The notes beneath the pieces are model-generated. The model searched no databases, had not been told where the DNA came from, and was given only the letters and a program-made list of their open reading frames with translations. Both the position numbers and the translations under genes were made by a program. A DNA stretch of 64,000 nucleotides from Vreelandella subterranea (GTDB lineage: Bacteria; Pseudomonadota; Gammaproteobacteria; Pseudomonadales; Halomonadaceae), in NCBI RefSeq assembly GCF_900111305.1, contig NZ_FOGS01000014.1:1-64000 (forward strand), given 5' to 3'. Positions 41,751-51,041 of the stretch are shown here, one piece after another (within the stretch, counting starts at the first letter, position 1; each line of letters starts with the position of its first letter).

Positions 41751-42611
41751 TTATTGCTTGTCTTGGGTACGCAGTTCAAAGTCGCTGGCGTCGTGGCGCT
41801 CATGTAACTGCTCATGGGGTTCGCCCCAGGTGCGGTTGACCATGCGGCCCCGTTTGACGGCCGGGCGCTCATCGATCTCTTCGGTCCAGCGAATGACATT
41901 TTTGTAGGTGTGGGCTTCAAGGAACTCAGCCGCCTCGTAAACCCGGTTTTTGACCAGTGCGCCGTACCAGGGGTATATCGCCATGTCGGCAATGGTGTAC
42001 TCATCGCCTGCCATGAAGCGGTTTTCGGCCAGGTGGCGGTCGAGTACATCAAGCTGGCGCTTTACTTCCATGGTGTAGCGATCGATCGGATACTGATAGC
42101 TCTCCGGCGCGTACGCATAAAAGTGGCCGAAGCCGCCACCGAGTAGCGGCGCGCTGCCCATTTGCCAGAATAACCAGGACAAGCACTCGGTGCGTTTTGC
42201 CGGGTCAGTGGGCAGGAAGGCGTTAAACTTCTCGGCCAGGTAAAGCAGGATGGCGCCGGATTCAAATACGCGCTGGGGCGGGTTAACGCTGTGATCCATT
42301 AACGCGGGAATTTTCGAGTTGGGATTCACTTCGACAAAACCGCTGCTGAATTGGTCGCCTTCACCAATCTGGATCAGGTGGGCATCGTACTCAACGCCCT
42401 CAATGCCTTTCTCCAGCAGCTCTTCGAGCATCACGGTGACTTTTACCCCGTTGGGGGTTGCCAGTGAATAAAGCTGTAGGGGATGTTTACCAACCGGCAA
42501 CGGTTTGTCATGCGTTGCGCCCGCAACAGGGCGGTTAATGTTGGCAAATTTGCCGCCGTTGCCGGGTTCCCATTGCCAGACGCGTGGTGGGGTGTAGGTG
42601 TCTTCGCTCAT
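41751..42611 (-). CDS. yghU: Glutathione-dependent disulfide-bond oxidoreductase YghU
   Basis: A 286-residue glutathione transferase of the YghU/YfcG (Nu) class: PPRVWQWEPGNGGKFANINR, LYSLATPNGVKVTVMLEELL with the glutathione-contact Thr/Asn, and NPNSKIPALMDHS. Such enzymes have disulfide-bond reductase and peroxide activity. CAGGAGG precedes the ATG. Adjacent ohr/ohrR genes support a peroxide-defence context. Confidence 0.94.
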   Translation of the reverse strand: MSEDTYTPPRVWQWEPGNGGKFANINRPVAGATHDKPLPVGKHPLQLYSLATPNGVKVTVMLEELLEKGIEGVEYDAHLIQIGEGDQFSSGFVEVNPNSKIPALMDHSVNPPQRVFESGAILLYLAEKFNAFLPTDPAKRTECLSWLFWQMGSAPLLGGGFGHFYAYAPESYQYPIDRYTMEVKRQLDVLDRHLAENRFMAGDEYTIADMAIYPWYGALVKNRVYEAAEFLEAHTYKNVIRWTEEIDERPAVKRGRMVNRTWGEPHEQLHERHDASDFELRTQDKQ

Positions 42612-42631
42612 CGTTCCCTCCTGTTAAAGGA

Positions 42632-42659
42632 AGCCACCGCACCCAATGATGCGGTGGCT
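42632..42659 (-). terminator. Terminator after ohr
   Basis: AGCCACCGC (42632-42640) and GCGGTGGCT (42651-42659) form a 9-bp stem; a T-rich stretch follows on the minus strand. Confidence 0.75.
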
Positions 42660-42681
42660 GATGGTTCGCTGACTATCGACC

Positions 42682-43107
42682 TTATACCACTGTCAGTGTG
42701 ACGTCGATATTACCGCGCGTTGCATTGGAGTAGGGGCAGACAACGTGGGCCTTATCGACCAGCATTTGCGCCACGTCTTTTTCAAGGCCGGGCAGGCTGA
42801 TTTCGAGTTCAACTTCAATGCCAAAACCGGTCGGAATGGCCCCAATGCCAACGTGGCCGTTAATTTGGGCATCGTCTGGCAGCTTAACTTTTTCTTGGCT
42901 GGCAACGTGTTTAAGGGCGCCTAAAAAACAGGCTGAGTAACCTGCTGCAAAAAGCTGTTCGGGATTGGTGCCGTCGCCGCCGGGGCCGCCCAGTTCTTTG
43001 GGCGTGCTTAGCTTGACGCTCAACGCGCCGTCCGACGATTTGGCATGACCCTCGCGACCGCCGGTGGCGGTGGCGTGGGCACGGTAGGCAATGGTTTCAA
43101 TCGACAT
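42682..43107 (-). CDS. ohr: Organic hydroperoxide reductase Ohr
   Basis: A 141-residue Ohr protein with both redox cysteines: [16 protein letters not shown] (peroxidatic) and [16 protein letters not shown] (resolving). [13 protein letters not shown] and [16 protein letters not shown] are typical. It reduces organic and fatty-acid peroxides with lipoyl donors. Start at 43107 with AGGGAG upstream. Transcribed from the same strand as ohrR, 141 bp downstream of it. Confidence 0.96.
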   Translation of the reverse strand: MSIETIAYRAHATATGGREGHAKSSDGALSVKLSTPKELGGPGGDGTNPEQLFAAGYSACFLGALKHVASQEKVKLPDDAQINGHVGIGAIPTGFGIEVELEISLPGLEKDVAQMLVDKAHVVCPYSNATRGNIDVTLTVV

Positions 43108-43248
43108 CGTCAATACTCCCTGAATAATTCGATAAGTAGGGTTTACCCAGCTTGTACACATCATGGACGTGATCAACAGGTTAGTGCAGCTTTAGTTTGT
43201 GCGCAAGGTAAATGAGGGCGCTGTGTAGCCGGACTGGCGATAGGCTGA

Positions 43249-43698
43249 TTACTGGGACTGCTGCAGTTTATCTCGGAGTTTGACCAGGTCGTCTTTGAGC
43301 TGGGTGAGTGCCTCAATGGACTGCTCGCTAGCATTGACCACGCAGCTGGGGATATGGCGCGCCTGCTCGCGCATTGCGCGTCCTCGATCAGTTAGAAAAA
43401 GCTCCACGACCCGCTCATCCTGGCAGCTACGCTGCCTGATCAGCAGCTGATCGGCTTCCAGCCGTTTAAGCAGCGGCGTGACCGAGCCAGGGTCAGTGAG
43501 CAAGCGCTTGCTCAATGTGCTGACGGTAATGCCGTCTTCCTGCCAGAGCACCAGCATTGCAAGGTATTGGGGGTAGGTAAGCCCCAGTTCTTTAAGCAGC
43601 GGCTTATAGACCTTGGTCATCATCAAGGACGTGGAGTAAAGCGCGAAACAAAGCTGGTTATCGAGTTCCAGTTCGCTACAGGTCGGGTCGTCGGCCAT
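43249..43698 (-). CDS. ohrR: MarR-family organic-peroxide sensor OhrR
   Basis: A 149-residue MarR regulator. The N-terminal NQLCFALYSTSLMMTKVYKP holds the peroxide-sensing Cys followed by the conserved Tyr pattern of OhrR; the winged HTH is VSTLSKRLLTDPGSVTPLLK. A second Cys (SCQDERVVEL, SCVVNA) may allow disulfide formation as in two-Cys OhrR proteins. It represses ohr until oxidised. Confidence 0.94.
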   Translation of the reverse strand: MADDPTCSELELDNQLCFALYSTSLMMTKVYKPLLKELGLTYPQYLAMLVLWQEDGITVSTLSKRLLTDPGSVTPLLKRLEADQLLIRQRSCQDERVVELFLTDRGRAMREQARHIPSCVVNASEQSIEALTQLKDDLVKLRDKLQQSQ

Positions 43699-43835
43699 GA
43701 AGGCTCCGTAACAAAATGCGTGACTTTAATGTAGCGTGATCCACCGTGAAGTGGCTAGCGCTCTATACCTTGGTCGCAATTTATCTGTTTCGCTTTGACA
43801 CCGTGATGGCAGATGGCTAGCCTTCGCTTAATCAA

Positions 43836-43849
43836 TGTTACCGGTAACA
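43836..43849. promoter_or_regulatory. GntR operator palindrome upstream of the gluconate TRAP operon
   Basis: TGTTACCGGTAACA is a perfect 14-bp palindrome 106 bp before the dctP start. It closely matches the E. coli gluconate repressor GntR site (ATGTTACC-GATAACA type). The operon ends with a LacI-type gntR, so repression relieved by gluconate is likely. TTGACA at 43795-43800 may be the -35 box. Confidence 0.75.
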
Positions 43850-43954
43850 AGGCGTCGATAATCGTCGTGGCCGGCAACGTTCACTCGGTGGCGATGCCAT
43901 TCATCCGCTATCAATCATCATTATCAACAACAACGATCTGTATGGAGATACGTC

Positions 43955-45028
43955 ATGACTGCAATTTGGCGCAACACACTGACTCTGGTTGGCGCGACAA
44001 CCCTGACGCTGGGCATGGCCCATGCCCAAAGCCCCGAACTTTCCGATCCGCCTGAAATCGATGGCGATATCGTTGGTGACCACGGTACCCACACGCTGCG
44101 TATGGGTATCGGCCTCTCTGAAAACTCGCCGCAGTACATTTCCAGCCAGTATTTTGGAGAGATTCTCGAAAAGCGCACAGATGGGCGTATCACCGTCAAT
44201 GTCTTCCCCAACAGCCAGTTGGGCGATGACGTGCAAATGATGGAAATGCTGCAAACCGGCACGCTGGACATGACCTACCCATCCAGCTCGGCGGCCACTG
44301 GCTATGTTGAAGAGCTCGCCGTGTTTGACCTGCCGTTTTTGCTGCCCAGCCGTGAAGCGGCGATTGAGGTCCTGCAAAGCGATGTGGCACTGGAACTGCT
44401 GGAAGGCTTTGAAGGTTCCGGCCTGAAGCCGCTGGCTTTTTCTGAGAATGGCTATCGCCAGCTTTCCAACAGCGCTCGCCCGATTGAAACGCCGGAAGAT
44501 GTTGCTGGCCTTGATGTGCGTGGCCTGAGTGTCCGCACCATGGAAAACCCGGTGCATCTGGACATCTGGGAAACGCTGGGTGCCAACCCTACGCCCATGG
44601 CCTTTGGCGAGCTTTTCTCGGCGATGGAGCAAGGCGTTGTCGATGGCCAGGAAAACCCCTGGAGCACCATCCTGACGTCCAACTTTCACGAAGTGCAGGA
44701 TTACGGCACCGAAACCCGTCACGTTTACACGCCGTTTATCATGATGCTTTCCGAACGTACCTGGGACAGGATGGCACCTGAGTACCAGGAACTGGTGATG
44801 GAAGCGGCGCGTCAATCGGCCGAGTACGAAATGCAGCTGTCGGCGGAGTACGATACGTGGTCGCGGGAGCAGCTTGAAGAGCGTGGTATGCAAATCACTC
44901 GCCTCAATGACGAGCAACTGGAAGCTTTCCAGGAAGCGGTACAGCCGGTGTACGAAAAATGGGCGCCGCGCATTGGCGAAGAGCTGATTCAAGACATTCA
45001 AGCGATTGTCGACGGCAGTTCCGAATAA
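43955..45028 (+). CDS. TRAP transporter substrate-binding protein (DctP family), probably for gluconate
   Basis: A 357-residue exported protein with signal peptide ending AHAQ. DctP features: HTLRMGIGLSENSPQYISSQ, FPNSQLGDDVQMMEMLQTGT, SENGYRQLSNSARPI and GVVDGQENPWSTI, the last with the Arg/Asn substrate contacts typical of TRAP binding proteins for acids. Followed by dctQ, dctM, gluconokinase and gntR genes, so gluconate or a related sugar acid is the likely ligand rather than C4-dicarboxylates (inference from context). Confidence 0.93.
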   Translation: MTAIWRNTLTLVGATTLTLGMAHAQSPELSDPPEIDGDIVGDHGTHTLRMGIGLSENSPQYISSQYFGEILEKRTDGRITVNVFPNSQLGDDVQMMEMLQTGTLDMTYPSSSAATGYVEELAVFDLPFLLPSREAAIEVLQSDVALELLEGFEGSGLKPLAFSENGYRQLSNSARPIETPEDVAGLDVRGLSVRTMENPVHLDIWETLGANPTPMAFGELFSAMEQGVVDGQENPWSTILTSNFHEVQDYGTETRHVYTPFIMMLSERTWDRMAPEYQELVMEAARQSAEYEMQLSAEYDTWSREQLEERGMQITRLNDEQLEAFQEAVQPVYEKWAPRIGEELIQDIQAIVDGSSE

Positions 45029-45097
45029 CCCCTGCCTTTGTCGGTGATCGGGCAGGCCCATTGGCCTGCCCGAATTGTCAGTATCTCCGGAGTTATC

Positions 45098-45691
45098 ATG
45101 ACCACTTCCCAGACAACCGCGCTTAACGACCCCGTGATCGAAGACCCTTCGGTGTATCTGGATGATCCCAATCGCAAACAGTTAGAACTTCACACTGACA
45201 CCGCTCAAGGCCCCGCTGTGTTTCGCTGGCTAACCCTGGGCATGGAGTATCTGATCGGCGCTATTCTGGTCGCGCTGATTGCGTCTGTTTCCTGCAACGT
45301 AGTGGGTCGCGCGGTGTTTAATCATTCGCTGCCCTGGGCGGATGAACTGGCGCGTATGCTCTTTATCTGGTTGGTGTTCATCGGGGCCGCAGCCGCCTTT
45401 GCGCGCTATGAACATATTGCGGTAGACGCCTTGGTGCGCCGTCTACCCATGCGTTTTGCCCATCTGCTTTATTTTATTCAGCATTTGATCATTACCATCT
45501 TGATGGGCGTGATGTTGGCTGGCGGATACCAAGTCATCGCGAACTCCAGTGGCCGCTCGGCGATTTTGAAGGTGCCATTGAGTCTGTTGAGTTTGTCACT
45601 GGTGCTGTGCGTTTTATTTATCGCCGTGGTGTCGCTATGGCGGATGTGGGTGAGTCTTTGCATCATTCGCCAGCCAGAAAAGGGGGCCTGA
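45098..45691 (+). CDS. TRAP transporter small permease (DctQ family)
   Basis: A 197-residue protein with four membrane helices after a 45-residue hydrophilic start. NVVGRAVFNHSLPWADELAR is the DctQ signature. It pairs with the DctM subunit three bases downstream. I chose the ATG at 45098 with CGGAG upstream. Confidence 0.92.
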   Translation: MTTSQTTALNDPVIEDPSVYLDDPNRKQLELHTDTAQGPAVFRWLTLGMEYLIGAILVALIASVSCNVVGRAVFNHSLPWADELARMLFIWLVFIGAAAAFARYEHIAVDALVRRLPMRFAHLLYFIQHLIITILMGVMLAGGYQVIANSSGRSAILKVPLSLLSLSLVLCVLFIAVVSLWRMWVSLCIIRQPEKGA

Positions 45692-45694
45692 GCC

Positions 45695-46975
45695 ATGTTG
45701 TGGATTTTTTTAGGTATCTTATTGATGTCTATCGTGCTGGGCCTGCCGATTGCCTTTGGCCTAGGGGTAGCCGCGGTGGTAATGGCGGTGCTCTCGGATA
45801 TTCCCCTGTCGATCATGATCGAGCAGTCGGTGAGGGGGGTGAACAGCTTTCCGCTGCTGGCGATTCCCTTCTTTATTCTGGTAGGGGAGGTGATGAGCCA
45901 GGGGGGTATCGCACGTCGTCTGATGGAGTTGGCCGGGGCGCTGGTCGGCTTTATGCGCGGTGGCCTGGGCCAGGTCGCGATCACCGGCTCGATGTTCTTT
46001 GGCGGTATCAGCGGTTCGGCTGTGGCCGATACGGCCGCCACAGGGGCCATGATGATCCCGTCGATGAAACAGCAGGGCTACACTGCTGCTAACGCCACGG
46101 CGATTAACACCGTGTCTTCGGTAATCGGCATTATCATCCCACCCTCCATTCCGTTGATTCTCTACGGTATTGTGACCGAAACCTCGATCAGCCGCCTGTT
46201 CATTGCCGGCATTGTCCCGGGGATGATGATCGGCTTTGCACTCATGGTGACCACTTTCATTCTGGCGAGTAAGCAGGGCGGTGGGGTGCGCAAGTTCCGT
46301 TGGGATGCCCTCTGGAAGGCCTTTAAAGATGCCTGGCTGGCGCTGGTACTTCCGGTCATTGTGATTGGCGGTATTATTGGCGGTATCTTTACGGCCACTG
46401 AAGCAGCCGTTGCCGCATTACTCTACGCGCTGGCGATTTCCCTGCTGGTGTATCGTGAGTTCAGCATCAAGGCATTGGGCGGCATGTTGATCCGCACGGC
46501 TCGTCTTACCGGCATGGTGATGATGCTGCTGGCGTTTGCCACCGTGATTGCCTGGTTCCTGACCATCAACATGGTCCCGCAAACCCTGGTGTCTCAAGTG
46601 CAGTCGATCACCCAGGATCCTTTCTTGCTATTGTTGATTGTGGCTGCTTTGCTGTTGGTGGTGGGATTTGTGATGGATCTGACGCCCGCCATGGTGATCA
46701 TGGCGCCGATGCTGGCACCCATTGTCACCTCCGTAGGGGTGGATGAGGTCTACTTCGGCGTGCTGATGGCCTTTATTCTCGGGGTGGGCCTGCTGACACC
46801 GCCGGTTGGCACCTGCCTGTATGTAGGGTGCGGGGTTGGTAAGGTATCCATGGAGTCATTAGTGCGTGCGATGCTGCCGTATTATGCTGCGCTACTGGTG
46901 GTGCTGGTAATATTAATCGCTTTCCCGGGCGTGGTTACCTGGTTACCGGATCTCACCGCTGTGCGCGGCAATTAA
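45695..46975 (+). CDS. TRAP transporter large permease (DctM family)
   Basis: A 426-residue protein with about twelve helices: GLPIAFGLGVAAVVMAVL, MFFGGISGSAVADTAATG, IIIPPSIPLILYGIVTE and LTPPVGTCLYVGCGVGKVS. These are hallmark DctM motifs. It is the Na+-driven transport channel of the tripartite system. Length is normal. Confidence 0.95.
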   Translation: MLWIFLGILLMSIVLGLPIAFGLGVAAVVMAVLSDIPLSIMIEQSVRGVNSFPLLAIPFFILVGEVMSQGGIARRLMELAGALVGFMRGGLGQVAITGSMFFGGISGSAVADTAATGAMMIPSMKQQGYTAANATAINTVSSVIGIIIPPSIPLILYGIVTETSISRLFIAGIVPGMMIGFALMVTTFILASKQGGGVRKFRWDALWKAFKDAWLALVLPVIVIGGIIGGIFTATEAAVAALLYALAISLLVYREFSIKALGGMLIRTARLTGMVMMLLAFATVIAWFLTINMVPQTLVSQVQSITQDPFLLLLIVAALLLVVGFVMDLTPAMVIMAPMLAPIVTSVGVDEVYFGVLMAFILGVGLLTPPVGTCLYVGCGVGKVSMESLVRAMLPYYAALLVVLVILIAFPGVVTWLPDLTAVRGN

Positions 46976-46989
46976 ACAGGAGCGTCAGT

Positions 46990-47517
46990 ATGGAAAGTGC
47001 TTCTCAGCGCATTTTGGTGATGGGCGTGTCCGGTTCGGGTAAGTCTCATATTGGACAGGCGTTGGCGGCCTCCCTGGGGGCGACCTTCATAGACGGCGAT
47101 GATCATCATTCACCCACCAATGTGGCCAAGATGGCCAGCGGGACCCCGCTTGACGATGATGATCGCCGGGAATGGCTGGACACGCTTGCTGGCCTGTTTG
47201 CCGAGTACTACCGAGCGGACCGCTCGGTAGTGATTGCCTGTTCGGGCCTTAAAAAACGCTACCGTGACCGCCTGCGTGTGGGAGATCCGGGGCTGCGTAT
47301 ACTCTACCTGGAAGGCAGCCGTGATCTTCTGCGTGAGCGGCTCACCACACGGGCGGGTCACTTTTTCAAGGGCGATACAATGCTGGCAAGCCAGTTGGCC
47401 GACCTGGAACCTCCGGATCCGTCAGAGGCGGTTAGCCTCTCGATTGCGTTAAACCCTCATCAGATTGTGCACGAATTTATCGCGACACTGCCTGCATCGG
47501 TCAGGCCCCCCTACTAA
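46990..47517 (+). CDS. gntK: Gluconokinase
   Basis: A 175-residue P-loop kinase: VMGVSGSGKSHIGQALA (Walker A), FIDGDDHHSPTNVAKMASG and ACSGLKKRYRDRLR. This is the thermoresistant GntK/IdnK type. It phosphorylates gluconate to 6-phosphogluconate for the Entner-Doudoroff or pentose-phosphate route. ACAGGAG precedes the ATG, 14 bp after dctM. Confidence 0.96.
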   Translation: MESASQRILVMGVSGSGKSHIGQALAASLGATFIDGDDHHSPTNVAKMASGTPLDDDDRREWLDTLAGLFAEYYRADRSVVIACSGLKKRYRDRLRVGDPGLRILYLEGSRDLLRERLTTRAGHFFKGDTMLASQLADLEPPDPSEAVSLSIALNPHQIVHEFIATLPASVRPPY

Positions 47518-47587
47518 GCGGGCATCGTCTTCGGGCCAAGGTTTCGTTAGGCTAAGGCCCCTGACATCTGTTGTAGAAGGCCTTCGA

Positions 47588-48583
47588 TTGAAAAAAAAGC
47601 GACCCACCTTGCAGGATATCGCGGATCGCGTTGGCGCCACCAAGATGACGGTGAGCCGCTGCCTGCGCGACCCTGAAACGGTGTCTGAAGGCTTGCGCGA
47701 GCGAATCTTTTCGACGGCGGAAGACATCGGCTATATCCCCAACCGTGCGCCCGACTTGCTCTCCAGGGCCACCAGCCACTCGATAGGCGTGCTGGTGCCC
47801 TCGCTCACCAACCAGGTGTTTGCCGACGTTATCGTCGGCATTGAAACCCTGACGGAACCCGCCGGCTACCATCTGATGCTGTCCCACTATGGCTATAGCC
47901 CCGAGCTTGAAGAGCGCAGCCTGGCGTCGTTTCTTTCCTACAATGTCGATGGTGTGATTCTCTCCGACCGGGATCATACCGACCGCAGCCTGCGGATGCT
48001 GGAAACCGCAGGCATTCCGATTGTTGAAATCATGGACACTCACCGTGCGCCACTTCAGCAGGCGGTGGGCTATGACAACGTCCGAGCGGCTTTCGACATG
48101 GTCAGCGAGATGATTCGCCGCGGTCGGCGGCAGGTCATTTACCTGGCGGTGCGGCTTGACGAGCGTACCCGGCAGCGCGAGCAGGGCTATCGCGATGCCA
48201 TGGAGGCCCATGGCCTGCCACCCGTGACGCTGTACAGCACCCTGCGCTCTTCGTATACCGTGGGGGCGGCGCTGCTCGAACAGATCATGTTCGAGTATCC
48301 CGGCGCCGACGGGGTCTTCTGTACCAATGATGACGTGGCAGTAGGGGCCTTTTTTGAATGCCAGCGGCGTGGCATCAAGGTCCCTGAACAAATGGCGATT
48401 GCCGGTTTTCACGGCCACGACGTTGGCCAGGCAATGACCCCTCGGCTCGCCAGTGTGATCACACCCCGCCAAGCGATCGGCAAGGCGGCCGCCCAGGCGC
48501 TGCTAGCACGTATCGAAGGCGCCCCGGTAACGCACAAGGTGGTCGATCTGGGCTACGCCATTGAAGCAGGTAGCACCCTGTGA
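47588..48583 (+). CDS. gntR: LacI-family gluconate repressor GntR
   Basis: A 331-residue LacI-type regulator: the HTH is PTLQDIADRVGATKMTVSRC, followed by a periplasmic-binding-like domain (HSIGVLVPSLTNQVFADVIV, FCTNDDVAVGAFFECQRRG). A TTG at 47588 is the best start, with AGAAGG 8 nt upstream and correct position before the HTH. It sits at the end of the TRAP-gntK operon, and its E. coli-like recognition palindrome lies upstream of the first gene. Confidence 0.92.
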   Translation: MKKKRPTLQDIADRVGATKMTVSRCLRDPETVSEGLRERIFSTAEDIGYIPNRAPDLLSRATSHSIGVLVPSLTNQVFADVIVGIETLTEPAGYHLMLSHYGYSPELEERSLASFLSYNVDGVILSDRDHTDRSLRMLETAGIPIVEIMDTHRAPLQQAVGYDNVRAAFDMVSEMIRRGRRQVIYLAVRLDERTRQREQGYRDAMEAHGLPPVTLYSTLRSSYTVGAALLEQIMFEYPGADGVFCTNDDVAVGAFFECQRRGIKVPEQMAIAGFHGHDVGQAMTPRLASVITPRQAIGKAAAQALLARIEGAPVTHKVVDLGYAIEAGSTL

Positions 48584-48650
48584 ACCTTGCACGTCTGGCG
48601 AAGCGGCAGGCAACTGGCTAAAGTAGGCCTTTTCTTTGAAGGGGGCCGCC

Positions 48651-49499
48651 ATGAAGATTGTCGAGCTGAACGTTTACCCGGTTAAATCACTGCAGGGAAT
48701 CCCCCTGGAGCAAACCCGGTTACATGCGCATGGGCTTGCCTGGGATCGCCGCTGGATGCTGGTCGACGACCGGCAGCGGTTTGTGACCCAGCGCCAGTTG
48801 CCCGCCCTGGCGACGATTGGCGTTGCACTGACCGACGACCACTTGGTGCTCTCACATCCCGACGTCGAGCCACTGAGCGTACCGCTGGCAGAGCCGGAAG
48901 GTAATCTACGCCTGGTTAGCGTCTGGGGTGACCACTGCAAAGCGCTTCCGGAAGGCCCTGAGGTCACACACTGGCTCGAAGCCGCGCTGGGCGAGCAGGC
49001 CCGGGGGATGAGCCTGGTGCGCTTTGCCACCGAGTTTACCCGTGCCGTTGAGGATGATTTTCTCGACGGCGGGGCGGCACATACCTATTTTTCCGACGGC
49101 TACCCCTTTTTATTGACCACCACCGGCTCGCTCGACGCCTTGAACGATGCCTTGACAGCGGGTGGCCATGCGCCGGTGCCCATGAGCCGCTTTCGCCCCA
49201 ACGTGGTGATCGAGTGTGATACCCCCTGGGCGGAAGACCGCTGGGCCACGTTAAGTGATTCCACGGGGACGTTTCAGTTTACGCTGCGTAAACCCTGCCA
49301 GCGCTGCAAGATCACCACCATTGACCAGCAGACAGCGTCGGTTCCTGAGCCGGGCGAGCCGCTGAAAACGCTGCTGGCGCTGAATACCCAGCCTGCCTTG
49401 AAAGGCGCCCACTTTGGACAGAATGCCACCTTGACCAGCGGCGACGGTGCGATTATCCGGGTGGGGGCGGCGCTTGAGGCAAGCGAACGCGACGCCTGA
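48651..49499 (+). CDS. MOSC-domain protein (YcbX-like)
   Basis: A 282-residue protein with the MOSC N-terminal beta-barrel (VELNVYPVKSLQGIPLEQTR, GLAWDRRWMLVDDRQRFVTQ) and MOSC domain with RFRPNVVIE and KPCQRCKITTID, where the conserved Cys is expected to bind Mo-cofactor sulfur. Unlike E. coli YcbX, it has no C-terminal ferredoxin domain. Probably detoxifies N-hydroxylated compounds with a partner reductase (family inference). Its 3' end overlaps the convergent EamA gene by 47 bp. Confidence 0.92.
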   Translation: MKIVELNVYPVKSLQGIPLEQTRLHAHGLAWDRRWMLVDDRQRFVTQRQLPALATIGVALTDDHLVLSHPDVEPLSVPLAEPEGNLRLVSVWGDHCKALPEGPEVTHWLEAALGEQARGMSLVRFATEFTRAVEDDFLDGGAAHTYFSDGYPFLLTTTGSLDALNDALTAGGHAPVPMSRFRPNVVIECDTPWAEDRWATLSDSTGTFQFTLRKPCQRCKITTIDQQTASVPEPGEPLKTLLALNTQPALKGAHFGQNATLTSGDGAIIRVGAALEASERDA

Positions 49500-50358
49500 A
49501 ACGCAATAGGCGCGTGGCAATCGCGGTGCCGAGTAGCGTGATCAACATGCCTGCGATAATTTGCAGGCTGAGCGTCTCGCCAAGTAGCAGGTAGCCCCAA
49601 AGCAAGGCGCTGACCGGTACCAGAAAGGTGACGGTGGACGTCGCCGTGGCGCCTGCGCTGGCAAGCAAACCGAAGTAAAGCAAAAACGCCAGCGTGGTGC
49701 TGAGTACCGCCAGGGCCAGCGCGTTACCCCATGCCAGCGGTGAAATAGGCTCGCCAGGCCACAGTACAATACCGGGTATCAACAGCACGGTGGCCGACAT
49801 TGCACAGCTGCCGGCCGCCAGTACACGGCTGGGTAGATGGCTCAAGCGGGTTTTTGAATAGTTACCGGCAATGCCATAGCAGAATGTCGCCCCCAGTACC
49901 GCCAGGATAAACCAGCCGTCACCGCCTAATGCAAAGTCGAGGCGATTGGCCGACAGCACATAAACGCCCACCAGTGCGAGTGCCAGTCCCAGGTATTGCT
50001 GGCGAATGATCGGCGTGGCGAAAAATAATGCCCCGATAAGCGCGGTAAAAATCGGCGTGGTGGCATTGATCAGCGAGGTGAACCCCGCTTCCAGGCGCGT
50101 TGTCGCCAGGGCCAGCAGCGAGAAGGGCAGGACGTGGTTGATAATGCCAAGCAGCAGGAGCGGTCCCTTGTGCTGCCATATCAGATGCAAGTAGCGGGCG
50201 CTGAGCAGAAACGGCAGTAACAGTAATGCGCCTATCCCCATACGTACCAATATCAGCGGAATCGGACCAAACTCGGGCACGGCGACGCGCATAAAAATAA
50301 ACGATAATCCCCAGAGGGAGGAAAGCAGCATTAATTTCAGCGCATCTGCCGACGACAT
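49453..50358 (-). CDS. EamA/DMT-family transporter
   Basis: A 301-residue protein with ten helices in two EamA repeats: LLSSLWGLSFIFMRVAVPEF and LGATFCYGIAGNYSKTRLSH. The second repeat contains STVTFLVPVSALLWGYLLLG, typical of metabolite exporters. It ends with a basic, Pro-rich tail. AAGGA precedes the ATG at 50358. The 3' end lies antisense to the last 47 bp of the MOSC gene. Confidence 0.93.
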   Translation of the reverse strand: MSSADALKLMLLSSLWGLSFIFMRVAVPEFGPIPLILVRMGIGALLLLPFLLSARYLHLIWQHKGPLLLLGIINHVLPFSLLALATTRLEAGFTSLINATTPIFTALIGALFFATPIIRQQYLGLALALVGVYVLSANRLDFALGGDGWFILAVLGATFCYGIAGNYSKTRLSHLPSRVLAAGSCAMSATVLLIPGIVLWPGEPISPLAWGNALALAVLSTTLAFLLYFGLLASAGATATSTVTFLVPVSALLWGYLLLGETLSLQIIAGMLITLLGTAIATRLLRFRRRVRLPQAPPPPG

Positions 50359-50530
50359 GGCGAATCCTTGCACAAAAAGGTGGGCATTGAGTCATTAGCT
50401 TACGACCGTCTGGGCATCAATGGAACCTGGGCTGTCGGCAGGGCGATAAAAATCAGCTACGCTGGTGAGGTAGCTGTCGTTATCGACGGCTCCATCAGTA
50501 ACCTGACATTTGACGCGAAAGGAGCTATCC

Positions 50531-50953
50531 ATGGATCGTAAAGCAAGCGCACGTTGGGAAGGTGGACTGAAAGATGGCCGTGGCCATGTTGCCACGGAAA
50601 GCGGTGTCCTCGACGCCAGCTATTCATTCAAGAAGCGCTTTGAAGACGAGAAAGGCACCAACCCTGAAGAACTGATCGGCGCCGCCCACGCCAGCTGTTT
50701 TTCCATGGCCCTGTCGATGGTGCTGGGTGAAAAAGATCTAACCGCCACCTCTATCGAGACCAGTGCCAATGTAACGCTCTCCCAGAGCGACGCCGGGTTC
50801 GATATCTCGAAAATTCATCTGGACGTTGAAGCGCAGGTGGACGGTGCCGATGAGGCAACCTTCAAGGAAGCGGCAGAAACGGCCAAGGCCAATTGCCCCG
50901 TCTCCAAGGTGCTTAATGCCGATATCAGCATGACGGCCAAGCTCAAGCACTAA
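50531..50953 (+). CDS. OsmC-family peroxiredoxin-like protein
   Basis: A 140-residue OsmC protein: SYSFKKRFEDEKGTNPEELI, AAHASCFSMALSMVLG (first Cys) and ETAKANCPVSKVLNADISMT (second Cys). It reduces organic peroxides, often under osmotic stress. AAAGGAG precedes the ATG. A second member of the Ohr/OsmC superfamily in this window. Confidence 0.95.
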   Translation: MDRKASARWEGGLKDGRGHVATESGVLDASYSFKKRFEDEKGTNPEELIGAAHASCFSMALSMVLGEKDLTATSIETSANVTLSQSDAGFDISKIHLDVEAQVDGADEATFKEAAETAKANCPVSKVLNADISMTAKLKH

Positions 50954-50998
50954 GCCTTCGCTGACCAAGCTCGAACAACGAGCTTGTCTAGGTTGTTG

Positions 50999-51028
50999 AC
51001 GCCTTGGCATTTGCCAGGGCGTTTTTGG
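50999..51028 (+). terminator. Terminator after osmC-like gene
   Basis: ACGCCTTGGC (50999-51008) and GCCAGGGCGT (51013-51022) with a 4-nt loop and a T run. A weaker hairpin CAAGCTCG/CGAGCTTG lies just upstream. Confidence 0.8.
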
Positions 51029-51041
51029 ATTCGTACATTGC

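Noticed and set aside
43901..45061. 386-codon minus-strand frame opposite the TRAP binding protein
   Set aside because: Antisense shadow; His/Arg/Gln-rich composition and no family resemblance.
43955..46975. C4-dicarboxylate uptake as the role of the TRAP system
   Set aside because: The gluconokinase, GntR-type repressor and GntR palindrome point to gluconate instead; the family name alone is not evidence for dicarboxylates.
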